Shown: positions 47,221 through 58,900 of the stretch, piece by piece | Layout of the letters: each line of letters opens with the position of its first letter | Numbering within the stretch: position 1 is the stretch's first letter | NCBI GenBank assembly: GCA_002914805.1 | Contig: JXTB01000328.1 | Span: forward strand, 363,749 to 427,748 | Reading direction: 5' to 3' | Length of the DNA: 64,000 nucleotides | Source: Parasponia andersonii | Taxonomy: Eukaryota; Streptophyta; Magnoliopsida; Rosales; Cannabaceae | Notes under the pieces: generated by a model | Seen by the model: the letters and a program-made list of their open reading frames with translations, nothing else | What the model was told of the DNA's origin: nothing | Database searches by the model: none | Translations under genes and position numbers: made by a program

Positions 47221-48899
47221 TACTTCTCTCTCTCATCTTATATTTCCTTCCTTAGAATGATTGAGAGAGTTATTATTTTGCCATTAATTTTTTGAGGACA
47301 AGAAGGTAAGTTGTCTTTTACGGTATGAACTCTTTGTTGCCATATGTATCTATGTTGATGTGTAACCATAATTAAAGCGGTGAGTTTTTTTTTTTTAAAT
47401 ATGTTTACTAAAGAAATATCGACTAGGTACATAAAGATCGTTGAATTGATGGCTGGATGTTATGATAAGTACTATTCTTATTGATATGTATATACTTTGA
47501 GTTCCTTTTGACCTTCCCACCGAGGTTGTATAAAAAATTGAAGTTTATTGGGCTTGTACTTTTCTAGTTTTCTATAGTAAGATTAGAGGCAGATTATTGT
47601 CAAGCAAATTAATGAGTATTGTATATTTTGTGATGGGTATTGCTTATAATCAACTTTCGTTTACCAAGTTGACCATTATTTTTTGGTTATATGGGAATGT
47701 TAAGTGGGACAGGTTGTCTACACCAAATTTTTGAATTTAAAGCATTACTTTAGGCTTCTTATTTTGTAGATTTCATAACTACATACACGCCTAATTAACT
47801 TTGTATATTTTTAATTGGTGTGTTTTGACAGGTATTTTATTAAGCTAGTTGTTTGATAGTTTGGAGCCTTGAGTCTAGAAACTTATTAGAAATTAACTTA
47901 CTTTCAATGAATGTTTGATATAATAATTTTCTTAGCATTGCGGGCATATTGATTAGATAATTTTATCACTTAAAAATAATCGGGTCATGTTAATCGTAGC
48001 TTGAGCGGGAGCATTTCATAGGAAATCATGTGAAAGTCTAGAAGTTGTGGTAACTAATATCACACTTGCAATGTAAGAAGTTTTTTGTTCTGTGAATTTT
48101 TAGAATTTGTGGATATAGAATTTGTCATTTAGCTTTGCATGAGACATGAACACGTTATGTATTTATATTGTCTGACGAGTATTGATGAATAAGATGTTGC
48201 GGGCCAGCACCCAAATATATGATATGGTTCCTTCGAGAACACTCTAGCTCCTTCAGGAACATTCTGGTCCTTTTACAGACATTATGGTTCCTATGGGACT
48301 ACTTTGACAGCAGTATGGGGTGGACCTCTACTGTATACATAGGAAATTCTCTAGGGCTCAAGACCTCCATATAGCTTATGACACATTTTACGTTCTCTAA
48401 ATATCTCAATATATAATTCACAGTCTTATCAGGCAATAAAACATATAGACAGATTCCAATCATTTGATCATCTAATCTCTGTCATGTGCACTCTACATCT
48501 ACATATGTTACTTACAGAGTTTCATACTCATAAATATTTTTACATTGCGAAGGATACTGATTATATGTGAGTTTGGAGGAGGAGCACTCATTTTCTGACC
48601 GTGGCTTGTATTTATGAGTATTTTGACATTGTGATTTTCTGACAGAGAATTTTTCTACGTGGTTTGAGTATGTGTATATTATGAATGTTTATATGAGAGA
48701 TCCACTTTATGAGTATATAGATACATATATATTACACTATGTGTAATTACTAGTGGAGTTTTCCTTTTCTTTGAAAAAGTTTAAAAAGTTTTAATTCTCC
48801 CCTATTTTATCAATTCTAAGTCGAGTACTATCTCTCGATCTTACTAAATATTTATACAAATATCTCTTACATACGTGTGTGGAATTGGGGGACATTACA
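47221..48899 (+). repeat. Element G 3' LTR, 5'-truncated
   Basis: It matches 11148-12938 of the 5' LTR and ends GGGGGACATTACA. The first 580 bp are missing. The hairpin array is at 48224-48299 and is more decayed than in the 5' LTR. The joint to RT shows a few bases of shared sequence (ACTTCTCT against an expected ATTTCTAA). Confidence 0.88.
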
Positions 48900-49151
48900 G
48901 TATCACTCTGGAGGTTTCTTCACCATAAACTATCTTGTGGAGTCTTCATTGTGTCAAAATGGTATTACATTGTATCTTTTGGTGCTCTTCTTTGTTTTGT
49001 AAGGATGTGGGTGTGCTCAAATTTCTTAGTTCAAGCTAAATTGGGTGAGGTGACTTTTTCTTGAAGAGTGTGTGTGCTTTAAATTCATTTTGGGCACCCT
49101 TCTAGTGTGCATTATTAAGACTGAATTTTTGTTATAATTGTGGTGATCTTA
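48900..49151. other. Unclassified DNA after element G
   Basis: GTATC here may be the right target duplication of G. The stretch continues the DNA left of 10561. It has a short plus-strand frame without recognisable motifs. Nothing else seen. Confidence 0.4.
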
Positions 49152-49608
49152 TATAACACCTCCTATCTTACCTATATTACTATATAGGTTAAACTAAGCA
49201 TTATTATTTTTTATAAATTGTAAGTTTAGTTTTGTTCAAAAAATGGACTAATTTAAACTTTTTAAACTTTTAAACTAAAGAAGGTGAGTGACATTGCTTT
49301 TTGAAAGTGTTTTTACAAAATGTACAACCAAAAGGCCCTTATCAGTTTATCTTGCCATCAATAGTAATATTTATAAAACATCAAAATATCGAAATACAAA
49401 GAAGACATCGCCCATAAGTCAGGCTTGCCTACGTCTATATGATTACGGCGATAAGAAAGTGTGCTAGTCAACTAGCAACTCTATATATTATATATCTCTT
49501 CACCTGCATTACAATAACTAAATGAGCTAATGCTCAGTAAGTAAAGATCGTGCATGCTCGTGAACGTGTTTCATGCATAAACTTTACTGAAGTTCTCATT
49601 GTACTTTT
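49152..49608 (-). repeat. B-family LTR fragment, left arm of an inverted pair
   Basis: TATAACACCTCC onward matches the start of the family LTR (as at 22294) for about 457 bp, including the AATGAGCTAATGCTCAGTAAGTAAA signal block (49521-49544). It then meets the inverted copy directly at about 49609. Confidence 0.85.
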
Positions 49609-50188
49609 TGGGTATGGTTCGCATTGGCCATATGTCTTCTTTTCACATAGGTGGGCACAGCCTACTGACTCCCGTGACTTTATAGTGTACTTAAGGACCC
49701 TATAAAGAAATATTTTCTAAGAAAAGTGCATCAAAATGAAAAGTTATGGAAGAAAGAGTACAATGGGAATTTCAGTGAAGTTTACGCATGAAACATGTTC
49801 ACGAGCATTAGCTCATTTAGTTCCTGTGATGCAGATGATGAGATATATGATGTATAGAGTTATTGGTTGGCTAGTACGCTTTCTTGTCGCTACGATCATA
49901 TAGATGTAGACGAGCTTGACTTGTGGGCGATATTTTATTTGTAGTTTGATTTTCTGGTGTGATGTAAATATCACTACGGATGGCAAGATAAATGGATAAT
50001 GACTTTTGGGTTATACAGTTTGTAAAGACACTTCTGGAAAGTAATACCATGCAGGCTCTTTTGTTTTAGAGTTTAAAAAATTTAAATTGACCCAATTTTT
50101 TGAACAAAACTAAAGTTATGGTTTAGAAAAGAGTAATACTTCCTAGTTTGACCTACATAGTCATATAGTTAAGCTAGGGGGTGTTGCA
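49609..50188 (+). repeat. B-family LTR fragment, right arm of an inverted pair
   Basis: The same LTR region in opposite orientation, about 580 bp, ending GGGGGTGTTGCA. It reaches about 125 bp further into the LTR than the left arm; that part would be the loop of a hairpin. It lacks 24 bp between two GAGCAT repeats near 49803. Confidence 0.85.
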
Positions 50189-51021
50189 ATCATCATCCCG
50201 AAAAGAGTCCTTCTTCTCTTTCTTTTGTTCTTTTGATGTTGATTATTGTTGGATTTTGTTTGTTCTTTTATACTATAAACTAAAATTCTTGTCTAGAGGA
50301 ATGATATAATTTGACGTGAACCTATGTCTTGAATCTCAATGTTAATTTTGTGAATTTCTCATTTGATTATTTGTGTTACTCTTGTTTTTATTACTTCTCA
50401 ATCAATTGGTCACCTTTGAGATGTTTTTGATTCTAGAATTTTTACTTGAGAATATAAAATTGTGGAATTGGGTAAAGAGTGACACAACTGAGAATTACAT
50501 AGTGTTTGAGAAAATCTATTTAATCTTTAAAGTATGCTTAAGGGTTGTTAGACTTAATGAACTTTAGTTCTTTAATTTTAAATAGAGATATTGGAATGAA
50601 GAATTAAGGATAATTTTCTATTTACTCTTGAATAAGATAGTAGAATTATTTACGAACTCTAGCTTATAATTACTTTGGAAATTGACTTAGAGTGGCATTG
50701 AGAATTGAAGGACATAAGGCATTGTCAAGTGAATCAAATATCTAGCAGTTTTACCATATTGTTACTTCTTTTACTATACTTATTCTTGCCTTAGTTACCT
50801 TTTGCACTTCAAATTTTGTAACATCAATTTTATTTTAGTCATTCAAATATAACTATTTAATTGAATTATCTAGGTAAAATTAGGATTACTCAATTATAGT
50901 ACTTAGTAGAATTTAATTTCTATCTCTGTGGATTTGACAATTGTATTTACTATTTTACTACAAAACTTAATACTGTATACTTACGGTATAATTTACGTAT
51001 ATACTTTTAGTATAACAAGTT
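50189..51021 (+). repeat. End part of a Tat-type LTR (tentative)
   Basis: The block order (a CTCAATCAATTGGTCACCT segment near 50400, AGATATTGGAATGAAGAATTA near 50586, GGATTTGACAA near 50930, ACTTACGGTATAA near 50980, then ATAACAAGTTTTTG) parallels 62370-62927. The ending resembles LTR ends of non-chromovirus Ty3/gypsy elements. No primer site follows. No coding potential. Confidence 0.5.
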
Positions 51022-51516
51022 TTTGATGTGCTTAAGGGTGGTTTGAACCTAAAATTTTTCTAAAATTATCTTACCTTCACCCAAGCCAGCATTACACGCA
51101 TAATGAAAAACATTTTGATCTTTGATGACATAGTAACATACATTAGTGGATAGCAAAAAGAAAACTGGGTATATGGTAGTTCCAAATTGCATCATATAGA
51201 GATCTTTTATTGTATATCGAAACACACAAGTCTGTATAAAGTTCATTTTGTTAAGTGATATTCATTTTGCACATACTTATACATCTTCAGTGGAGTTAAA
51301 TTGATGCTAGAAGTTGAAAATCTATATGATCTAAATGTTTGCATCTCATTTGAGCTTAGAATATTTCGTGACTTCAGAGATACTTGTACGGATTTTGATT
51401 CGATACAAAACTCACACTTTGTCATTTATGACTTTAGTACTAGATTTGTGTTTTGCTATTCTTTTTCTCGTTTTGTTTTGCTTAAAGATAAGCAAATATT
51501 AGAGTTTGGGGTTATT
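51022..51516 (+). other. Internal remnant of a Tat-type element
   Basis: This 495-bp stretch lies between an LTR-like end and an LTR-like start. Its last 40 bases hold a hairpin and purine-rich tract of the type that precedes Tat/Ogre 3' LTRs. Open frames on both strands (up to 72 codons) show no known motif. Nearly all internal sequence of the element is gone. Confidence 0.5.
51477..51516 (+). promoter_or_regulatory. Hairpin and polypurine region before a Tat-type 3' LTR
   Basis: TTTGCTTAAAGATAAGCAAA is an eight-pair inverted repeat with a four-base loop, followed by AGAGTTTGGGG and the LTR start TGACGAGTG. The same arrangement (a GCTT..AAGC block, then AGTTTGGGGG) is what I recall from Tat/Ogre elements just before the 3' LTR; this is from memory of the family, not a search. 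Confidence 0.6.
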
Positions 51517-51961
51517 TGACGAGTGATTAATTCACTCACAAATTAAGTATCATTCAACTCAAATAATTGCAAGTTCTCAAGTATTTTTGTTGGTTTGATG
51601 TGTTTTTTCTTTATTTTTATAGTTTTATGAATAAATAAGAATCAAGAAAAATTGGTGACAAATATTGATATTTCAATTATTTTATATGAAAGTTGATCAG
51701 ATATGAATGCAACACAATGAAAATATGGCAAAACAAAGCTAAGACGAATAAATGGCACCCTTGGGAAGAAAGGCTATCGTGTTGAGTTCCAAAGCCAGGA
51801 GCTCCGCGACACTACATAGCTTCGGAGGCACATTTTTATCAAGTTTTAAGAGCCAATTTGGAAAATTGATACCATCTAATCGAATGGTTGACATTCTACC
51901 TGGCTTAAGTCATCTTGGAGTCCCTTAAATACATCCTTAAGCCTCCATTTTAAGAGTGGAG
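51517..51961 (+). repeat. Tat-type LTR, first segment
   Basis: It starts TGACGAGTG and is interrupted by element H at 51961. A CTCCGCGACACTAC block near 51810 is typical of such LTRs. It continues at 62001. Confidence 0.55.
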
Positions 51962-52899
51962 TGTAATAACCTATTCTTTTAAAAGGCAAAACAGTCATTT
52001 GAAAAGATTTTAAAAAAAAAATTATACATATACATATATGTTCTCTCTCTTTTGTCCCCCCTTTCTCCGACGCACTCTTTCTATCACTCTCATTCGAAGG
52101 AATGCAGACGAATGCCATAGCAACTACAACCACCGTCCGATCCACCAAATCACTGGCGGAGTCCTCCCATACCGCCAGTCTAATTTAGCTATTTTGGACA
52201 TTAAAAATTCAATGAAGAGGTCTGTTCATTGATTCAAAGTTCCTTGAGAAGTTAATGTTTCCCTAAGTGAGTAATCGGGGGCATGGAATTGATTCTTGAC
52301 CCTCCGAACGATTGTCCAATCAGCACCTCGAGCATTTAATAGCGTGGTACTACGACTCTAGTGAAGTAAGGATTCGGTTACCTCTGTTATATATTGTTTT
52401 TAAATAAAACTTATTTTCTGCAACCTATGAGAACAAATGTGATTTTAGAAATATTTTAGATATACGTTGTGGAATTGAATTGTATTATGTATATTAGATT
52501 GCTTTGGGACTTTTCTGAGTGCATGTTAATTTTTTTTTTGATATCTCAATATAAGGTCGCTATGCTACCCATTTTTCTACAAAATTTAATTTACCATTTT
52601 ATTAAAAACCAGAGAATCACTTGAACATAAATTACTGCATGCGTACTTTTACACATCAGTTCTGAGTACACATGTCATAGGATTGCACATGAGTCCGAGG
52701 ATACCGTCATGGGGTTTTTACAGTATGCGGCCCCACTAACGGTGCAGAGTCTGTAAACTTATGTGGGGTATTTCTTCTAATTACCTCCCCATTTGGTAGG
52801 TATAGGCAATGCGGTTGCCCCTCTAGGTTTCGTAGGCGACATACGGGTGTCCTCTCTGGTTATGGGCTAGGTGTCAGGGAGGTTGTATGATACACATAG
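51962..52899 (+). repeat. Element H 5' LTR, first segment
   Basis: It starts TGTAATAACC. A TATA-like AT run and CTCTCTCTC pyrimidine patch lie near 52020-52050. Compared with the 3' LTR, about 430 bp are missing at about 52183. Donor GAA|GTAAGG at 52366. A hairpin GGCAATGCGGTTGCC lies at 52805-52819. Confidence 0.85.
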
Positions 52900-54937
52900 T
52901 GTAAAAACCCGGAATTTTCGAGGGTAATTTGGACATTTTACCAATTTTCCGGATAAAATATTGTGGGGACTAATTTGCAAAAGTTTTGTTCAGATGGACT
53001 AAATTGCAAATTTTGGGGGACTAGATTGTTAGAGATTTGAAATTTTGGGGACTTATGTGCATTTTTTGAAAAATTACACAGCCCAATAAAGAGGGGCCAA
53101 GTGCACATCCTCCCCTTCTCTCTCTCTCTTCTCTCTCCTCCCTCCCCCGATCNGTCCTCGCCGCTCGCCGCCACTTGTGTCGCCGGAAAAAGCCATTAAA
53201 GCCGGTAGAAGCTTTTTCATTAATCCGGCCACCGGCGACGATTTCGGCAACCATTTGGCTTCAAACCGGTCCCGTTGGATTCGAATCGTCTCAAGGATCA
53301 TCAAGGTATATATATCTCAACTCCATTTTGCCCTGATTGAAAGTTGCCATTTTTGGTCATTTCGAGTTTTTGGGTGTTGTTCTCGATCCGACCGTTGGAT
53401 TGTAATTTTAACTGCATTTTTGGAATGTACTCGGAAAATGGAGAAGTTTGATATATATATTGTGTAGTTTGGTGATCGGCACAAAAATCGAGATTGCACG
53501 GTCGAGATTTTATCTCGTTTTGCGTGCCACCGGTCCGGTGTGGATCCAGACCTGAATTGGACAAATTATATGTCTAACCTAGCTATTTTGGCTGCCAGGA
53601 ATTCAGTGAAGAGGTCCGTTTGTGGAATTGAAGCTCCGGTGAGAAAGTTGATTTTTTGCACGAGGACAATCGAGGACTTGGAATTGATTCCCGACCATCC
53701 AAGCGATCGTCAATGACACTTTAAGGACCTAATAGTGTGGTGTCGCTATTCTGATGAGGTAGGAGTTTAGTAACCTTCGTTTTATACCGTTTTTGAGTTA
53801 AAACTTTTTTTCTGCAACATATAAGAACAAGCGTGTTTTTAATGATTTAAATTATATGTGATGGAATCTGGTTATACGATATATACTGTACTGCTCTGGG
53901 AATTTGCTGTGTGCAGGTTATTTTGGGTATATCAAAAATAGGGCCGTTATGCTGCTCGTTTTTCTATAAAGCCCTATTATGCATGTTTTATTGAAAAACC
54001 AGAGTACAATAGTTTTTACACTTCAGTTCTATATTGCACGTGTCATAGGATCATACATGAGCACCGTGTTAGGGTCGGTGAAAGTCCGTAAACTTGTGCA
54101 AGGTCTTGTTACTTCTGATTACCTCCCCATTTGGCAGGTGTAGGCAATTCGGTTGCCCCTCCAGGTTTGGTAGGCGACTCATTGGTGTTCCCTCAGGGTA
54201 TGGGCTTAGGTATCAGGCAGGCTATTAGGTACACCTAGTTTCATCATCCTGGGTTTCCACAGATGAGAGGATGTGAGCTCATGGGTATGGGTTGATTTGT
54301 GTCATGTGCATATGGAGTGATGGATTTTATTACGCCGTTTTATATATATTGGCTCCCGGTTTGGATTATATATATACGTGTGTGTATGTTTTGGATTTGA
54401 ACTAACCATGCAGGAGATTCCCATCACTAAACTGTTTTTCCCCGAGGTAACTATTTTCCTACTGGGCATCATATGCTCACCCCCCTTACCTTCCTCCTCA
54501 GGTGGTGTCCAGTGCGATCTTGGTGATCAAGAGGAGTAAGAGGTCATCGAGATTGTAGTTCGCCTCTTCGTAATGCTAGGAGTTTGTTGTCATAGTCTTT
54601 GGACTATTTGGATTGTCTATTAGCATTGAACCAAGATTACTGCTCTCTATTTTGTCTGCAAACTTATGTATGCCATTCTGGTATCTGACATCTGTTGTGA
54701 ATGATGATGATGCTGGGTTTTGTAATTAATTTCATGTTTTTAAGTAATTGTTCAATTTATGTTTGATGGTGTATACGAACTGTGGGAGTGGTTCACGGGA
54801 TGGAATTCCAATTATTTTATTTAAATGGACTGTTTTTATAAAAACTAGAACCTTTGACACTTTTCAAATAAATTAAGGAATTTCCCACCTTTGTGAAATT
54901 CCCCTTCTGCCACTAGCCCGGGTTTCGGGTCGTGACA
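52900..54937 (+). repeat. Solo LTR of family I
   Basis: 2,038 bp, TGTAAAAACCC to GTCGTGACA, with a perfect duplication CATAG at 52895-52899 and 54938-54942. No internal region is present, so it arose by recombination between two LTRs of one element. It contains a pyrimidine-rich promoter-like run (53111-53150), a single N at 53153, donor/acceptor pairs at 53306/53598 and 53759/54501, and a GGCAATTCGGTTGCC hairpin at 54143. It is distantly similar to the H LTR in its middle. Confidence 0.93.
53759..54501 (+). other. Intron-like module in family I LTR (743 bp)
   Basis: Donor GATGAG|GTAGGAG at 53759; TACTGGGC...GCTCAC at 54460-54480, a five-pair stem with one G-U pair; acceptor TTCCTCCTCAG|GTGGTG at 54501. 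A further possible intron lies upstream: donor TCAAG|GTATATAT (53306), acceptor GGCTGCCAG|GAATTC (53598). Confidence 0.5.
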
Positions 54938-54942
54938 CATAG

Positions 54943-55910
54943 TGCCAACACTCTGGTTTCCATTGATGAGAGTTGGTAAACTCGTGGGTATGAGTGAATT
55001 TGTGTCATGTGTTTGTGGATAGATTGATTTTCTAATATCATGTTTTCTATATTTCTATATATGTATATAGATATATATGTATGTGATGATAGACTATTGA
55101 TTTTGGATAACATAATTTTATACATATATATATATTTAGTTATATATATATATGTATACAGACTATCAACTTTGAAAATGAATATGTATAAGTACATAAA
55201 CATAGTTTTGCCAAAAGGTGTTTTGGGACTAAACTAACCATGCAAAGGCTTTCCATCACTAAAATAGTTTTTTTTTTTACATGAGGTAACAGCTTTCTTA
55301 CTGAGCTCTTGAGCACACCCCTCTTATTTTCCCCCCTTTCAGGTGATGGTTCGTTTGAGTCAGTTATCTCGTTGGCTAAGTAAGTCGCTTGACTTACGCT
55401 TGTCGTCCTATCTCTCTTCGGTTTGTCCTTCTACTTTGTTTTATTCTTTCTTCCTCAGGTCTATCTATGTGGCCAAGTTTCTTATTCCTAATAAATGATT
55501 TTATGAGGACGTATTTTCTACTATTCGAGGATTTGGGGTATAAATGGGACATTATTGTTCCTAATGAGCATATTTTTAAGTTTTAAGCACTTAGAATTTT
55601 GGTAGGATTTGTAAGTTAAATTTTAGACATTCAGATTAAAGATTTGAAAAACCTACTAAGTCAACATTTCATTTCTCTTAAACCAAGATTTGTGTAACTT
55701 AACTATATTTTCCTGATATTAAATTGGTGCATCAATTTTTTATAAATTAAACTAAATAAGAACTTCTTTTATATAGAATTTCCAATGATTTGAGGACTAA
55801 AATGAAAATCCAAGTACTTGATTTTCTTTGAATTTTGTAAAATTCTTTATTTATATTAATTTACACTCAAAATTACCAAAAACTCATAGCCTAAGATTTG
55901 GGTTGTGACA
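54943..55910 (+). repeat. Element H 5' LTR, second segment
   Basis: It matches 61026-61995 and ends GGGTTGTGACA. TACTGAGCTCTTGAGCAC at about 55299 and the acceptor CCCCTTTCAG|GTGATGG at 55342 are well kept. AT microsatellite runs lie at 55060-55155. Confidence 0.88.
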
Positions 55911-58900
55911 GAACTAGTATCAGAGCACGGCTTCAGATCCGTCTGGGATCATACTTGTGTTAATTTTTAGTGTTTTAAGATATTTTATAAATGGTTTTGA
56001 CAAATGCCTCATACAACACTTAGGGACTGGCTAGATAATTTGGTTTTGCTCCTATTCCTTCCAAGCCCTCTCTTAAACCTCTTTAAGGTGAAAGTTCTGT
56101 GTTTTTTGGATGGTGATTCCCCAAGAATCTAATCTCGGGTATGTCGGGTTGACATGAGACTATTGGTTTCCGCTCTTAGCATAATCCTTCGTTTTGAATG
56201 GATGCTTGTTCGTATACTTTCCCATCTATTCATGTTGTAGGCTATATGAACATCGTGGGTTCTAAGGTAGCAATTCAGTATCTTGCACCTTAGTTGTTGT
56301 GTTTGACTATCTTGTGGGTTGTCTATATGTTGTCTCTCGGGTTTTGTTATCACTTTTGTTTGTAGCATTTGGTTATGGTTATATTTACTTAGGGATTTCT
56401 ACTTGTGATGCATTGGGTTGGTGTTTACACTTTAACTAATATGACTTGATTTTATTTGTGTTTTTTAGACTGAGATGTAACTTTCTTGGGATTGACATCT
56501 TCGTGATCACTTGATTTGGATGCATCGTGATTTGGTCCTACATTTGAATGATTGCATTTGTGGTACTTTTTACATAGCATGCCCATTGATTAAGTGATTA
56601 GTTTTGTGATTTATGATATTATTTAGCTATAGTAATTTTATTTCTCTAGTTTCGTTATTATAGCTCCTTGGTTGAGAATTCATGAATTGTTAAGAGTTTT
56701 CTTGGGTTTAAAACTAGATTATTTAGTTTTGGAAACCTTTAGAAATGCCAAGTTGACAGTTAATGTTTTAAATAGCATAGACCCTTGTACATGACCAAAG
56801 TGATAAGTTTGTTTTCAAAGAAATCATGACCATTTTAAACTTGAGCACTAGTTAGGTGAAAAAAAAAAATCAGTACACTTTTTCAAATGGGTATTATTTT
56901 AAGCTAATATGTTATTTTGAAACTAAGCATTGTGACATTACCAATTTATTTTTATACTAGTGAGATTTTATTTTACATTAGGTGGTGTAGATTTGAAGGA
57001 CCTCTAGACCAAAGTAATTTATTTTTGTAAATGTATATACATAAATCAAGTTTTTCAAGTTCGTTTTAAAACTTTGGGCTTAGTAGATTACTAAGTATTT
57101 TCGAATCCCTACTTGGTACTAGATTTAAGATTTAATGAATACTTTCACAAGTATGCATGAAAAATGAATGTAAGTTACTTAAAAATTTACTCAAAGAAAA
57201 GTTTTGAATAAAAATATTCACAAGTCTGGTCACTTGGTGAACTTTGGTGTGGATTGAAAATAAATTTTAGGGAAAATCTTTGGCTTCATGCGTATGTTTG
57301 AAGGTTTATACCGGTGACTTTTGTAGAATATATTGCTTGCAGAATGGAAATTGATATGACTACTTGGGTTATAAAAATCCTTGTTTAGTGAACATGTTAG
57401 AGTTGAAAATTTCAATTTAAATCTTATGAAGCTTATCACTTATGCCTGGTATGTTTGATGGTTTAAATTACGTGTTTCTTCTAAGCTTACTTTGATGTGG
57501 GTTACCTTATTGGTTAATGCATGGTCCCTTGGTATTTGTTGGATTATTTAGTATAACGATTCATGTTAACTTGATTTTCTGTGGTGGGAATAAAATTTCA
57601 TTGGACTGATGCAAAGCTTGTGTTAATTGGACTGTGAGCATGGTCTAATTAGTTTGGACCAATCTCCCAGTGCTGGGAAAAACTTGGGAGGAGAATGAAA
57701 TCTTGATTTTCAAATCAATAAAAGGCATTGAGTTATATGCACTGGTTTTATATTTGACAGGTCTTGAGTGGTGTATGTTAGTGTGTGACTTCCTTCTTGA
57801 AAATTTGGTTGTAGCTTCCAAATTCATGTAGCCTATATATATGTTAATTAGTTTATTTTGTCTAGAATAAATCTCCAATAACTATTAATATTTATTTTGA
57901 ACGATTAAGTGAGAATTGGAGTATGTTTTACCTGCTTTGAGGAAATGTTTTGACAATGTTTCATACTTTAATATTTTCTAAATCACCCCGATTCCCTTTG
58001 AAAAAAAGTGTGAACTTTCAATCTTTTTGAGAAACTTGCTTGATTACTTTGGAAAGTATTTTATAACTCTACAAAGAACACTGCATAGTGTTTAGTAATG
58101 ATTTGTATTAAGGACCAAATGTTTTATTAGTTTTGAAAGAAAAAAAAATTGACCATGGTAATTTAAATATGGCCTCATTTTTTATTTTACCGAATAAGTG
58201 CAGTTTACGTAATAAATGTTCGTTTGTTGATTGTGGGAAACATGTTAATATCTTTTCATGCATTCCATGTTTGTTTTACTAAATGATTGCTATGTATAAC
58301 TTAACTTTATAGATTGATACTTGAGACTATTAGAGATGTTCATCATATATGCATGGAATGAGACTTTTTCTAAATGTTCATTTTGAGTTGGATTTAAATC
58401 CCTTATTTTGTTTAAACTATATATAGTATGGTTATTATTATATGACAAATAATAATTGGACTAAGACTAATGGATTTTACTTAGACTCATTGGAAAGGGT
58501 ACTCAAAGCTCAAGTTTGGTTTACCTTTGGCCAGGGAGAAATCATATTATAAACTAGTGTAGTATTCCTACGCCCCAACACTTTTTAAATTCAATATTTT
58601 TTTTTAAATTTATTCAAAATTGAAATGAGGTTTTATGAGAGATAGGCATCACTCGAGGATGGTACCAGATAGCCTATCCTATTAGAACCTTATTTCTGGG
58701 GCGTTAAGTGTGGATTTCAGTTGTCATGTGCATATTTCTAGGGTATTGGATTGCATTCATGGAGTTTTTCTTTATATCAAATACTTGTAGAGTCTTTGGA
58801 TCAACATTCCTTTGGTTTTCTTTAATGAGATTTTACACTAGATAAGAGATTTGAAATACTTTTGAAATTTCTCATGTTTGGATGCTTGCATTTGAGATTG

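Larger units (their letters stand above)
10562..48899 (+). mobile_element. Element G: D-family chromovirus relative, split and internally deleted
   Basis: G has a 5' LTR (10562-12938), primer site, gag and protease start (12953-14362), then the 32-kb B/C insertion, then protease and the first part of RT (46748-47220), joined abruptly to a truncated 3' LTR (47221-48899). Its LTR and proteins resemble element D in inverse orientation. Flanking bases GTATT and GTATC could be a five-base target duplication with one change. Its own sequence is about 5.9 kb; most of RT, RNase H, integrase and about 580 bp of LTR are deleted. It is the outermost and so oldest chromovirus of this nest. Confidence 0.85.

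Noticed and set aside
48879..49064. 61-codon plus-strand frame after element G
   Set aside because: It spans the G LTR end, has no motif and no similarity to known families; chance frame.
55060..55155. TA-rich run as a promoter
   Set aside because: It is a microsatellite late in the H LTR; the better TATA plus pyrimidine patch is near the LTR start.
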